A model generated the notes under the pieces. That model was not told the DNA's origin, ran no database searches, and saw only the letters and a list, made by a program, of their open reading frames with translations. The translations under genes were made by a program, and so were the position numbers. From Mycobacterium simiae (GTDB lineage: Bacteria; Actinomycetota; Actinomycetes; Mycobacteriales; Mycobacteriaceae), in the NCBI RefSeq assembly GCF_010727605.1, contig NZ_AP022568.1, positions 1,798,001 through 1,862,000 on the forward strand: 64,000 nt of DNA, in the 5' to 3' direction. Below are positions 1 to 8,078 of the stretch, piece by piece (the first letter of the stretch is position 1; every line of letters starts with the position of its first letter).

Positions 1-7
1 TTTGCTG

Positions 8-1353
8 ATGCGCGTGTTCCAGGGGCGAAGTCTGTCCGCATCCGGGTTCGCCCTGCTCGGAACCGCCGCGTGCCTGGTGGTGGCCTCCTGTTCGGAGACG
101 GCGTCGCCCCCGCTGCGACGCCGACCACATCAACTTCCACGGCCTCCGCGGCCGGGACCACCACTAGTTCCGTGCCGCCCCCGCCGCCGATCACCGGCCC
201 GCTGCAGAAGGACTGGAAAAGCTACGGCGGGACGGCCTACTTCGGCTGCCCGGAGGACTTCCATCCCGGCAAATCCGCGTTCGACGAGATCCGACCCAAA
301 ATCTTCGACACCAGAACCGGTCAATATGTCGCGCCGGCGCTGCCGGCGCTTCCGACCGACGAGCAACTCACCGGCGCCATGTGCGCGCTGTCGGGCACCG
401 CGGAAGACCTCAAGGTCGTCTATGTGGTCACCACGGTCAAGACCGCGCAGCCCCCCGCACCCGAGGTGCACAAGACCACCGGCTACGCCATCGACTTCAA
501 GACCGGGCAGCCGGCGGTGACCAAAGACCTCCAGCCGCCCACCCCGGAGTTGCAATTCACCGATTCAAAGCAATGGCGTTTGGGCGCAACGACGTCCGGC
601 GCAGCGTGGCTCAACGCCTACACCGACGGACATGCCGACGCATCGCCACCGCGGACAGTCCTGCTTGCGATCACCGATTTGTCCGCGGCGTGGAATGACC
701 CCGAACCCGCGCATGTTTGGCAGGACGTGCTGTCGTTTCACCGAAACACCCAGGGCAGCAAGACATCTGGCGCGGAGCTGCGCCGCCCGTCCGGAGAGGT
801 GATCTATCAGGACAACGACGTCGTCACCGTCGATGCCGAATTATCCGACGGGCCAGACAGACTCGTACAGATCACTCATCGAGACTCCCCCACCGCGGTG
901 TCGACCATCTTTGTGGACCTGAACTCCAAGACCCCGATCAAGTTCGGCGACTCCGACCGAATCTCCGGCGGCGGGTTGGCCGCCACCTTGTCGGACGGCA
1001 AGCTGTTCGTCGACGGCCGCGACTCGGCCGACTCGCAGTTCGGTTTCGGCGTCTGGAACCTGCGCACCCAGCACTGGGACCTGCTCAAGGACCGCGAGGA
1101 AGCCAAGAAGCTACCGATCGCCAAGATGGCCTTCTTCGACGACCACCTCTACATCACCAACGCCGGACAGACGTTCTCGGTGCTGGCGCTGCCGGCGCCC
1201 GATCCCGTCGCGACGAATTGGAACATCCGGCCCTTCGAGCGGATTTCGGGTTGGACGCTGGTCTGTCGGGGGGAAACCACCGCGGGCGGTGAGTGCAAGG
1301 AAATCGTTATGGTGCAAGACCAGGACGGCCATTATCCCGGCCCCTGGTTCTGA
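8..1353 (+). CDS. Predicted lipoprotein, apparent frameshift near the N-terminus
   Basis: Two reading frames must be joined to make one sensible protein. From the ATG at 8 the first frame encodes a short basic N-terminus, a hydrophobic stretch and a lipobox (LVVASC, Cys codon 89-91), which is a type II signal peptide. The frame then turns into low-quality Arg/Pro sequence. The downstream frame, open to 1353, has a Pro/Thr/Ser-rich linker (TTTSSVPPPPP) followed by about 380 residues with many beta-type stretches (GGLAATLSDGKLFVDG, FFDDHLYITNAG), perhaps a propeller-like secreted domain. The switch falls at a run of five C at 107-111; one missing base would restore the frame. This is either a sequencing error or a real inactivating mutation. 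The true start could also lie left of the window. No specific function is recognised; a surface-anchored lipoprotein is inferred. Confidence 0.6.
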
Positions 1354-1574
1354 ACTGGCTCTCGGGGCAGCGACCGGAATTGCCGTGGTTCGACCAGCCT
1401 TTCCGACGGCCATGTATCGGTTATGTTGCGGCTGAGCTGCGTGGATGTCGCGTACGGTTTTAAATTGAATAACTCTCGGCGCGGGAAACGGCCCCCCGAA
1501 TAGTGCTGAGGTAATTTTGAATGCAAGTCGCCCAACGTTGGACGATTCCCCCTTTCCTAGGATGGAGGACGCCA

Positions 1575-1745
1575 ATGTACAAACGTGAAACCGAGAAATG
1601 TCGCAAATGCGACGGCCTGGCCGACGCCCTGGTCTGGTACCAGTACTCCTCTCGTGGGGACACCGTCGGACGGATCATTCACCGGATCCGCTGCCGCAGT
1701 AATTGCATGGGCCTGGTGGTGCAGGGGCCGGGGGCGCGTAGCTAG
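1575..1745 (+). CDS. Small Cys-rich (zinc-ribbon-like) protein, 56 aa
   Basis: The ATG at 1575 is preceded by a strong ribosome binding site, GGAGGA at 1564-1569, which decides the start over the longer upstream reading. The 56-residue product begins MYKRETEKC and has a CxxC pair (CRKC) and a second pair CRSNC about 30 residues later. That spacing suits a small zinc ribbon. It is basic, has no signal peptide or membrane segment, and contains an aromatic stretch (LVWYQYSSRG). It lies 43 bases upstream of the TetR gene on the same strand. I do not recognise a named family; zinc binding is inferred only from the four cysteines. Confidence 0.6.
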   Translation: MYKRETEKCRKCDGLADALVWYQYSSRGDTVGRIIHRIRCRSNCMGLVVQGPGARS

Positions 1746-1759
1746 CCATACGTGGTAGA

Positions 1760-1777
1760 TAGGCGACCGGTCGACTA
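1760..1777. promoter_or_regulatory. Palindromic operator upstream of the TetR gene
   Basis: An 18-bp palindrome (TAGGCGACCGGTCGACTA) with only one mismatched base pair. It ends 11 bases before the TetR start codon at 1789. Its sequence matches 14 of 18 positions of the palindrome at 2426-2443, in front of the next gene. This suggests both are binding sites of the same regulator, with autoregulation at this one. Confidence 0.6.
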
Positions 1778-1788
1778 AAATCGTCGGC

Positions 1789-2382
1789 ATGCCCCGGCCG
1801 CCCAATCCCGACGTACGCCGCCGACTGCTGGCGGCCGGGCTGGACCTGGTACACGCGCGCGGCTTCGCGGCGAGCGGCGTCAAGGACATCACCGACGCTG
1901 CCGGGGTGCCGAAGGGCTCGTTCTACGCGTACTTCCCCAGCAAAGAAGCCTTCGCCGCAGCGATTCTCGAGCACTACTGGTCCGACATCGAAACACGGCT
2001 GCTGCCAATGCTGGACTCCGACGGGTCGGCGGAAGAGCGCATCACTCGCTTCTTCCACGCCCTCGCTGACGAACACGAGGCAGGCGAATTTCTGCTCGGC
2101 TGCCTGGTCGGCAACCTCTCGCTCGAGCTCGGCGGCGCCAGCGAACGGGTGCGCGCCGAGCTCGTGCGGATACTCGGCCGCTGGGACGCAGCGCTCACGA
2201 CATGCGTGAGCGCCGGCCAGGGCGACACCTCGGGTGGAGTCCGGTCGGACCTCGATGCGGCCGAACTGGCCTCGCTGCTCATCGAGGCATGGGAGGGTGC
2301 GGCCCTGCGCGGGAAGGTGACCCGCAGTCGCGCCCCGTACGACCGGTTTGAGACCGTCACCGTGCCGGCCCTGCTGCGCTGA
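1789..2382 (+). CDS. TetR/AcrR family transcriptional regulator
   Basis: The 197-residue protein has the usual TetR layout: an N-terminal helix-turn-helix in residues 1-60 (VKDITDAAGVPKGSFYAYFPSKEAF is the recognition-helix region) and an all-helical ligand domain behind it (residues 75-190). The C-terminal half resembles the TetR_C subgroup often linked to reductase or dehydrogenase operons. A palindrome sits just upstream (1760-1777), and a related one lies between this gene and the cysteine hydrolase gene (2424-2445). It therefore very probably represses itself and the two enzyme genes that follow. The ligand cannot be inferred. Confidence 0.9.
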   Translation: MPRPPNPDVRRRLLAAGLDLVHARGFAASGVKDITDAAGVPKGSFYAYFPSKEAFAAAILEHYWSDIETRLLPMLDSDGSAEERITRFFHALADEHEAGEFLLGCLVGNLSLELGGASERVRAELVRILGRWDAALTTCVSAGQGDTSGGVRSDLDAAELASLLIEAWEGAALRGKVTRSRAPYDRFETVTVPALLR

Positions 2383-2423
2383 TCTCGATGCGATGGAGAC
2401 GTCGGAGCGTTCGCGCCTTGATT

Positions 2424-2445
2424 TATAGACGACTGGTCATCTATA
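2424..2445. promoter_or_regulatory. Palindromic operator before the cysteine hydrolase-AKR operon
   Basis: A 22-bp inverted repeat in which 9 of 11 base pairs match (core TAGACGACTGGTCATCTA at 2426-2443). It lies 27 bases upstream of the ATG at 2473, where a promoter would be. It is the sister site of the palindrome at 1760-1777. Spacing and symmetry fit a TetR dimer site. Confidence 0.65.
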
Positions 2446-2472
2446 TTGGTGGTCAGTCGATTGGAGGCCGCG

Positions 2473-3198
2473 ATGACAGACCAAGCCAGCTACGCCGAAC
2501 CGCAGCATCCCGGGCTCCCGCGGCCTAGCTTCGTGCTCAATCACGACCGTGCCGCCCTGGTCGTCACCGACCCGCAGATCGACTTCCTGAGCCCCGACGG
2601 GGCCTCGTGGCCGGTGTTCGGCGCCAGTGTCCGCGACAACAACACCGTCGCCCACCTTGGCGAACTATTCGACGCGGCGAAGGACGCCGGAATCACCGTC
2701 GTGGTGTCACCGCACTACTTCTATCCAACCGACCGGCAGTGGCGCTTCGGCGATCCGCTCGAACAGTTCATGCGCGATGCCGGGATGTTCGAACGCCGGG
2801 GTGCTTACACCACGGACGGTTTCGCCGACTCCGGCGCCGATTTTCTGCCCGACTACCGCGACCACATTCACGACGGCCGGACGGTGATCGCCTCTCCGCA
2901 CAAGATCGTCGGCCCCGAATCCAACGACCTCGTGCTGCAGCTGCGCAAGCGCGGCATCAGCCAGGTGGTGCTGGCGGGCATGGCGGCCAACCTGTGTGTG
3001 GAAGGCCACCTGCGTGAGCTCATCGAACAGGGCTTTGAGGTCGCTGTCGTCAAGGATGCGACCGCGGGTCCCCGCCTACCCGAAGGCGACGGTTACCTAG
3101 CCGCGTTGGTGAACTTCCGATTCCTCGCCAGTGCCGTCTGGACGACCGCCGAGGCCGTCGACCAGCTGGCGAAACACGGTGACACCAAGGGTTTTTGA
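2473..3198 (+). CDS. Isochorismatase-like cysteine hydrolase
   Basis: A 241-residue protein of the isochorismatase-like fold. The expected catalytic triad is visible: Asp33 in VVTDPQIDF, Lys144 in ASPHK, and the nucleophile Cys175 in MAANLCVEGH. Family members hydrolyse amides, N-carbamoyl compounds or isochorismate; true isochorismatases and nicotinamidases differ in detail, so the substrate is open. The ATG at 2473 is chosen over a TTG at 2446 because GGAGG lies at 2463-2467. The palindrome at 2424-2445 is just upstream. The next gene, an aldo/keto reductase, starts 21 bases after the stop, so the two probably form an operon controlled by the upstream TetR protein. Confidence 0.85.
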   Translation: MTDQASYAEPQHPGLPRPSFVLNHDRAALVVTDPQIDFLSPDGASWPVFGASVRDNNTVAHLGELFDAAKDAGITVVVSPHYFYPTDRQWRFGDPLEQFMRDAGMFERRGAYTTDGFADSGADFLPDYRDHIHDGRTVIASPHKIVGPESNDLVLQLRKRGISQVVLAGMAANLCVEGHLRELIEQGFEVAVVKDATAGPRLPEGDGYLAALVNFRFLASAVWTTAEAVDQLAKHGDTKGF

Positions 3199-3219
3199 CC
3201 AACAAGGAGGTCGCACGAA

Positions 3220-4164
3220 ATGGAAAACGTCGAGAAGCTATACCAGCATAAGTTCGTGTTGAACAACGGCAGAAAGATGCCGGCGCTCGGGCTCGGCACA
3301 TCGCTCTCCGATAACCGCAAGACGCGGGAAACGGTCAAGACGGCGGTCGAAGTGGGGTTCCGCCACCTCGACGCCGCCGAGCGGTACCGCAACGAGGCCG
3401 AGGTCGGCGCCGCGCTCAAGGAGCTGTTCGCCGCGGGCGTCGTCCGCCGTGACGACCTGTTTGTGACCACCAAACTGTGGAACAACAACCACCGCCCGGA
3501 ACGGGTCCGGCCTGCGCTGCAGGCCAGCCTGAACCGACTCGGCCTCGACGCCGTCGACCTGTACCTGGTGCACACACCCTTCGCGTTTCGACCCGGCGAT
3601 GACCAAGATCCGCGTGATGTGCACGGGGCCGTCATTTACGACGCCGGAGTGACGCTGCCCCAGACCTGGGCCGCAATGGAAAACCTTGTCGACGAAGGAC
3701 TTACCGCAGCGATCGGCCTATCTGATATCGACGCCGACGGCACCCGGCGGATTCTCGAAACGTCCCGAATCAAGCCGGCGGTGGTGGAGGTCGAATCACA
3801 TCCCTACCACCCGCAGTGGGAGCTGCATGAATTGTGCAACGCGCAGGACATCATCCTGCTGGCGTTCGCGTCGCTGGGCCACGCCCTGCAGCCGCGCCTG
3901 CTCGACGACCCGCTGATCGTCGACATCGCTCGTCGCTTCGGAAAGACTCCCGCACAAGTGTTGTTGGCCTGGGGAATTCAGCGCGGCAGCGCTGTGCTGA
4001 CGGGATCCGTCAACCCCGCACGCATACGCGAGAACTTCGATGTCACCGCCCTGCCGCGGCGAGCGATCGACGAGATCAACGAGCGCCTCGTCACCCGCAT
4101 TCGATTCAACTCCGTTGCCGACGCGGGAGTGCCGGGCTTCGCGGAGGTGCCGACGGGTGGCTGA
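3220..4164 (+). CDS. Aldo/keto reductase
   Basis: A 314-residue cytosolic NADPH-dependent oxidoreductase with a TIM-barrel fold. The classic AKR tetrad is present: Asp51 and Tyr56 (HLDAAERY), Lys85 (TTKLW) and His118 (LYLVHTP). A perfect AAGGAGG lies just before the start at 3220. It follows the cysteine hydrolase gene by 21 bases and should be co-transcribed with it. A joint pathway, where a carbonyl is reduced and an amide or carbamoyl group hydrolysed, is a guess. The natural substrate is unknown. Confidence 0.88.
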   Translation: MENVEKLYQHKFVLNNGRKMPALGLGTSLSDNRKTRETVKTAVEVGFRHLDAAERYRNEAEVGAALKELFAAGVVRRDDLFVTTKLWNNNHRPERVRPALQASLNRLGLDAVDLYLVHTPFAFRPGDDQDPRDVHGAVIYDAGVTLPQTWAAMENLVDEGLTAAIGLSDIDADGTRRILETSRIKPAVVEVESHPYHPQWELHELCNAQDIILLAFASLGHALQPRLLDDPLIVDIARRFGKTPAQVLLAWGIQRGSAVLTGSVNPARIRENFDVTALPRRAIDEINERLVTRIRFNSVADAGVPGFAEVPTGG

Positions 4165-4231
4165 CGTGGTCCGCGGGACCTAATCTGCCGAATGCGCTGC
4201 GCGCGACGAGAACGTGCTTCCAAAACGCAGC

Positions 4232-4554
4232 ATGGCCGTCGGCATGGTCTCGCGCTTCGCGCTCGACGACAACTGCGTGGCCAGGGCGCTCGGCCCGACC
4301 ATCATTTTCGTGCGGGATTCTGGATCCCCAACGTGATCGCCTGGATCGGGCTGGTCGACCGTGGCGGACTCACCCCGGCCAACGCCTGGCGGTGCTCAGC
4401 GCGGTGGGCGGCAGCGGTCCAGCTGGGCAAGGCGCTGCAGGACGAGGTGTTCGCCGTCGTCAGCAGGCGTCATTCCGGGACATCCCCCGCCGCGCTGGAA
4501 CGACTGGCTGCCAGGCGGGCGCTCGGCAAGGCCGTCGCCGAGACCGGCGGTTGA
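4232..4554 (+). pseudogene. Decayed or frameshifted hypothetical gene
   Basis: Two adjacent frames carry coding-like, high-GC3 codons that would join into about 110 residues. The first frame starts [20 protein letters not shown] and runs into a stop near 4334. The second takes over at about 4310 with [20 protein letters not shown] and continues to a TGA at 4552-4554. One base change in length around 4305-4320 would join them. No family is recognised. The piece lies between the AKR gene and the tRNA. A short annotated hypothetical ORF at 4192-4554 is the alternative reading, but its first 35 residues look non-coding. Confidence 0.4.
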
Positions 4555-4570
4555 TATCGAACCTGAACTG

Positions 4571-4656
4571 TGGTGGCAGGTACTGGATTCGAACCAGTGT
4601 AGGCGTAAGCCGACGGATTTACAGTCCGCTCCCATTGGCCGCTCGGGCAACCTGCC
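4571..4656 (-). tRNA. tyrT: tRNA-Tyr (GUA)
   Basis: On the minus strand a full tRNA can be folded. The acceptor stem GGCAGGT pairs with ACCTGCC, followed by discriminator A and an encoded CCA at 4573-4571. The anticodon loop CTGTAAA gives anticodon GTA, and the T-arm contains GGTTCGAATCC. A long variable arm makes it 86 nt, which is typical of bacterial tRNA-Tyr (class II). It faces away from the YajQ-family gene. Confidence 0.97.
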
Positions 4657-4736
4657 GCCTAGCAGGGTACAACGACCGGGTAGACATTTCACAAACGGCT
4701 AGGAGCAACGCGAGAAGCAAGAGGGAGGGCGAACGC

Positions 4737-5228
4737 ATGGCGGACTCATCGTTCGACATCGTCAGCAAGTTCGATCGGCAAGAGGTGGACAACGCGCTCA
4801 ACCAGGCAGCCAAGGAACTGGCCACCCGCTTCGACTTTCGCGGCACCGACACCAAGATCGCGTGGAAGGGCGACGACGCCGTCGAGCTGACTTCCTCCAC
4901 CGAGGAGCGCGTCAAGGCGGCCGTCGACGTGTTCAAGGAGAAGCTGATCCGCCGCGACATCTCGATGAAGGCTTTCGACGCCGGCGAACCGCAGGCCTCG
5001 GGCAAGACCTTCAAGGTCACCGGAACGCTCAAGCAGGGCATCGACAGCGAAAACGCCAAGAAGATCACCAAACTCATTCGGGACGAGGGCCCCAAGACCG
5101 TCAAAACTCAGATCCAGGGCGACGAGATTCGCGTCACTAGCAAAAAACGGGACGACCTGCAGGCCGTCCAAGCGCTGCTGCGCAGCTCGGACCTGGACGT
5201 GGCGCTGCAGTTCGTCAATTACCGCTGA
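4737..5228 (+). CDS. YajQ-family nucleotide-binding protein
   Basis: A 163-residue protein matching the YajQ/DUF520 family over its whole length: N-terminal [18 protein letters not shown], central [17 protein letters not shown], and C-terminal [20 protein letters not shown]. The fold is two ferredoxin-like domains. Family members bind RNA, and in some Proteobacteria bind cyclic-di-GMP and modulate transcription; the mycobacterial role is not established. A purine-rich GAGGGAGGG at 4721-4729 supports the ATG at 4737. It corresponds by position and sequence to M. tuberculosis Rv0566c. Confidence 0.93.
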   Translation: MADSSFDIVSKFDRQEVDNALNQAAKELATRFDFRGTDTKIAWKGDDAVELTSSTEERVKAAVDVFKEKLIRRDISMKAFDAGEPQASGKTFKVTGTLKQGIDSENAKKITKLIRDEGPKTVKTQIQGDEIRVTSKKRDDLQAVQALLRSSDLDVALQFVNYR

Positions 5229-5265
5229 GGCCCTGTTGGCCCACCAACCGGTGGGGTGCCTAAGG

Positions 5266-5297
5266 TAGTGACGAGTACCACATGAGACTCGTCACTA
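5266..5297. promoter_or_regulatory. Perfect 11-bp inverted repeat before the monooxygenase gene
   Basis: Arms TAGTGACGAGT (5266-5276) and ACTCGTCACTA (5287-5297) are perfectly complementary around a 10-base spacer. The repeat ends 22 bases before the start codon at 5320 and has no T-run after it. An operator for a dimeric regulator, overlapping the monooxygenase promoter, is more likely than a terminator. Confidence 0.5.
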
Positions 5298-5319
5298 GTT
5301 GCCGCAAGCGAGGTTCACG

Positions 5320-6831
5320 ATGACCGTGACGCCCCAGGAAGCGATAGGCCAGCCCCCAGCCGAGGCCGGTTACTTCGACGTCGTCATCGTCGGGGCCGGA
5401 ATATCCGGCATCGGCGCGGCCTACCGCATCGCTGAGCGCAATCCGCGCATGACCTACGCCGTCCTGGAGCGACGCGAGCAGATCGGCGGCACGTGGGACC
5501 TGTTTCGCTATCCCGGCGTGCGATCCGACAGCAGCATCTTCACGCTGTCGTTTCCCTTCGAACCCTGGACCCGCAAGGAAGGCGTCGCCGATGGCGCGCA
5601 CATTCGTGAGTACCTCGCCGCCACGGCACACAAATACGGCATCGATCGCCACATCCGGTTCAACAACTATGTCCGTTCCGCGGATTGGGATTCGGCCACC
5701 GACACCTGGACCATCACCGTCGACCAAGGCGACACCAGCACGATCTACCGCAGCCGGTTCGTGTTTTTTGCGTCCGGCTACTACAACTACGACGAGGGCT
5801 ACACCCCGGACTTCCCGGCCATCGAGCAGTTCCGCGGCACCGTCGTGCACCCCCAACATTGGCCGCAGGACCTGGACTACGCCGGTAAGACGATCGTCGT
5901 GATCGGCAGCGGCGCGACCGCGGTCACCCTGCTGCCTTCGCTGTCGGCCCGGGCCGCCAAGGTCACCATGCTGCAGCGTTCCCCGACCTACTTGGTCGCG
6001 GCGTCCAAGTACAGCAAATTCGCCGCAGTGATGCGGTTCCTGTTGCCCCGCAGGGCTTCCCATCTCGCCATCCGGACGTACAGCGCCCTGACCGAGGCCG
6101 TGTTCTTCTTCTTGTCCCGCAAGCTGCCGGGCGCGATCAGGTGGCTGCTGCGACGCAAGGCGATCGATAGCCTGCCCGAGGGTTACGAGGTCGACGTCCA
6201 CTTCAAACCGCGATACAACCCGTGGGACCAGCGGATGTGCCTGATTCCCGACGCCGACCTGTACAACTCGATCACGCAGGGCCGCGCCGGCGTCGTCACC
6301 GACGAGATCGACCACTTCGATGCCACCGGCATCGCGCTGCGGTCCGGCGGACACCTCGACGCCGACATCATCGTCACCGCGACCGGCCTGCAGCTGCAGG
6401 CGCTGGGTGGTGCCACGATCAGCGTGGACGGCGAAAAGATCGACCACCGTGAGCGTTTCGTCTACAAGGCGCACATGCTCGAGGACGTGCCGAATCTGTT
6501 CTGGTGCGTCGGCTACACGAACGCCTCCTGGACGCTGCGCGCCGACATCACCGCCCGAGCCACCGCGAAACTGTTGGAGCACATGACTTCTCACGGCTAC
6601 ACCCATGCCTACCCGCATCTGGGCGGGGAGCCGATGGACGAGAAACCGGCTTGGGACATCGCGGCCGGCTACGTCAAGCGTTCGGTACATCAGCTGCCCA
6701 AATCGGGTACCAGGCGGCCGTGGAATGTGCGGCAGAACTACCTTGCCGATGCCGTCGATTACCGGTTCGACCGCATCGACGAGGCGATGAAGTTCGGCCA
6801 TGCCACCGACCGAGCTCCAGTGGCGGGCTAG
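5320..6831 (+). CDS. FAD-dependent Baeyer-Villiger-type monooxygenase
   Basis: A 503-residue flavoprotein monooxygenase. The FAD site GAGISG is at residues 25-30, the NADPH Rossmann motif VIGSGAT is near 194-200, and the Baeyer-Villiger fingerprint FRGTVVHPQHWP lies at 171-182. Such enzymes insert oxygen next to ketones or oxidise S and N atoms; EthA, the ethionamide activator, is in the same family. By context and sequence it is the counterpart of Rv0565c. A TTG at 5299 in the same frame would add 7 residues, but the ATG at 5320 lies just clear of the inverted repeat 5266-5297, which may control it. Confidence 0.92.
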   Translation: MTVTPQEAIGQPPAEAGYFDVVIVGAGISGIGAAYRIAERNPRMTYAVLERREQIGGTWDLFRYPGVRSDSSIFTLSFPFEPWTRKEGVADGAHIREYLAATAHKYGIDRHIRFNNYVRSADWDSATDTWTITVDQGDTSTIYRSRFVFFASGYYNYDEGYTPDFPAIEQFRGTVVHPQHWPQDLDYAGKTIVVIGSGATAVTLLPSLSARAAKVTMLQRSPTYLVAASKYSKFAAVMRFLLPRRASHLAIRTYSALTEAVFFFLSRKLPGAIRWLLRRKAIDSLPEGYEVDVHFKPRYNPWDQRMCLIPDADLYNSITQGRAGVVTDEIDHFDATGIALRSGGHLDADIIVTATGLQLQALGGATISVDGEKIDHRERFVYKAHMLEDVPNLFWCVGYTNASWTLRADITARATAKLLEHMTSHGYTHAYPHLGGEPMDEKPAWDIAAGYVKRSVHQLPKSGTRRPWNVRQNYLADAVDYRFDRIDEAMKFGHATDRAPVAG

Positions 6832-6895
6832 CGCGGCGTGGACCGCACCGCCCAAACTGCTACGAAATCCGGGGTGACGGCAATACGCTGACGCT

Positions 6896-7921
6896 ATGGC
6901 AGCCCAAACACGTGAACCCAAAGTCGTTGTCTTTGGCGGTGGTTCCTGGGGAACCACGGTGGCGTCCATCTGCGCGCGCCGGGGACCGACATTGCAATGG
7001 GTGCGTTCGGCCGAGACAGCCGACGACATCAACGAGCGGCACCGCAATACCCGCTACCTTGGCAGCGAGGTCGAGCTGAGTGAAACGTTGCGCGCGACCA
7101 CCGACTTCGCCGAGGCCGCCAACTGTGCCGACGTCGTCGTGATGGGGGTGCCCTCGCACGGATTCCGCGGCGTGCTCGCCGAGTTGGGTAAGGAACTGCG
7201 GCCGTGGGTGCCGGTGGTCTCTCTGGTCAAGGGGCTCGAGCAGGGCACCAACATGCGCATGTCGCAGATCATCGAGGAAGTCCTGCCCGGCCACCCCGCC
7301 GGCATCCTGGCCGGCCCCAACATCGCCCGCGAAGTCGGCGAGGGGTATGCCGCCGCGGCAGTGCTGGCGATGCCGGACCAGCATCTGGCCACCCGGCTGT
7401 CGGGGCTGTTCCGCACCCGGCGGTTTCGGGTCTACACGACCGACGACGTGATTGGCGTCGAGATGGCCGGCGCGCTGAAAAACGTCTACGCGATTGCCGT
7501 AGGGATGGGCTATTCGCTGGGCATCGGGGAAAACACCCGGGCGCTGGTGATCGCCCGCGCGCTACGTGAGATGACGAAGCTGGGTGTGGCGCTGGGCGGA
7601 CACCCCGAAACGTTCCCGGGGCTGGCTGGGTTGGGCGATTTGATCGTCACCTGTACCAGCCAGCGCAGCCGCAACCGTCACGTCGGTGAGCAGCTCGGCG
7701 CCGGCAAGCCGATCGACGAGATCATCGCCTCGATGAACCAGGTAGCCGAGGGGGTCAAGGCCGCCAGCGTGATCATGGAATTCGCCAACGAATTCGGGCT
7801 GAACATGCCGATCGCCCGCGAAGTCGACGCGGTGATCAACCACGGATCGTCGGTGGAGGAGGCGTACCGAGGGCTGATCGCCGAAGTCCCCGGGCACGAG
7901 GTGCACGGCTCCGGGTTCTAG
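6896..7921 (+). CDS. gpsA: NAD(P)-dependent glycerol-3-phosphate dehydrogenase
   Basis: A 341-residue enzyme reducing dihydroxyacetone phosphate to sn-glycerol 3-phosphate, the backbone for phospholipid synthesis. The N-terminal dinucleotide-binding motif VFGGGSWGT (residues 12-20), LVKGLE (Lys112) and the catalytic Lys195 in GALKNVYAIAVG are present. The helical C-terminal domain contains GLAGLGDLIVTCTS. It corresponds to gpdA1 (Rv0564c); mycobacteria usually carry a second copy elsewhere. It converges on htpX across a 157-base gap that holds a long palindrome. Confidence 0.96.
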   Translation: MAAQTREPKVVVFGGGSWGTTVASICARRGPTLQWVRSAETADDINERHRNTRYLGSEVELSETLRATTDFAEAANCADVVVMGVPSHGFRGVLAELGKELRPWVPVVSLVKGLEQGTNMRMSQIIEEVLPGHPAGILAGPNIAREVGEGYAAAAVLAMPDQHLATRLSGLFRTRRFRVYTTDDVIGVEMAGALKNVYAIAVGMGYSLGIGENTRALVIARALREMTKLGVALGGHPETFPGLAGLGDLIVTCTSQRSRNRHVGEQLGAGKPIDEIIASMNQVAEGVKAASVIMEFANEFGLNMPIAREVDAVINHGSSVEEAYRGLIAEVPGHEVHGSGF

Positions 7922-7999
7922 TCCGGTCCGAATAAGTCCGCGCGGCCAGGCAATTCGCGGTCACTGCTGTGCAACGCGCGTGCATTGCCGGCGCCGAGA

Positions 8000-8066
8000 G
8001 TGGGCTCAGGGCGCCGACACGCCGGGACGTCCCGCCGCGAGCGCGCACGGAAAGCCCTGAGCCCAC
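8000..8066. terminator. Long nested inverted repeat between convergent gpsA and htpX
   Basis: Arms GTGGGCTCAGGGC (8000-8012) and GCCCTGAGCCCAC (8054-8066) are perfect 13-bp complements. The 41-base loop contains a second perfect palindrome, CGGGACGTCCCG (8023-8034). The site is in the gap between convergent stop codons. There is no U-tract, so termination would have to be of the tail-less actinobacterial type. A DNA-binding or cruciform role is possible. Confidence 0.4.
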
Positions 8067-8078
8067 GCGGCGGGAGCA

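Noticed and set aside
1332..1535. 67-residue minus-strand ORF in the gap after the lipoprotein gene
   Set aside because: No ribosome site or recognisable motif, and low coding character.
4571..4656. tRNA on the plus strand
   Set aside because: Only the minus strand gives a proper acceptor stem, CCA end and anticodon GTA.
5260..7047. 595-residue minus-strand ORF
   Set aside because: Antisense to the Baeyer-Villiger monooxygenase gene, whose motifs and codon pattern are clear; composition is typical of a GC-rich shadow frame.
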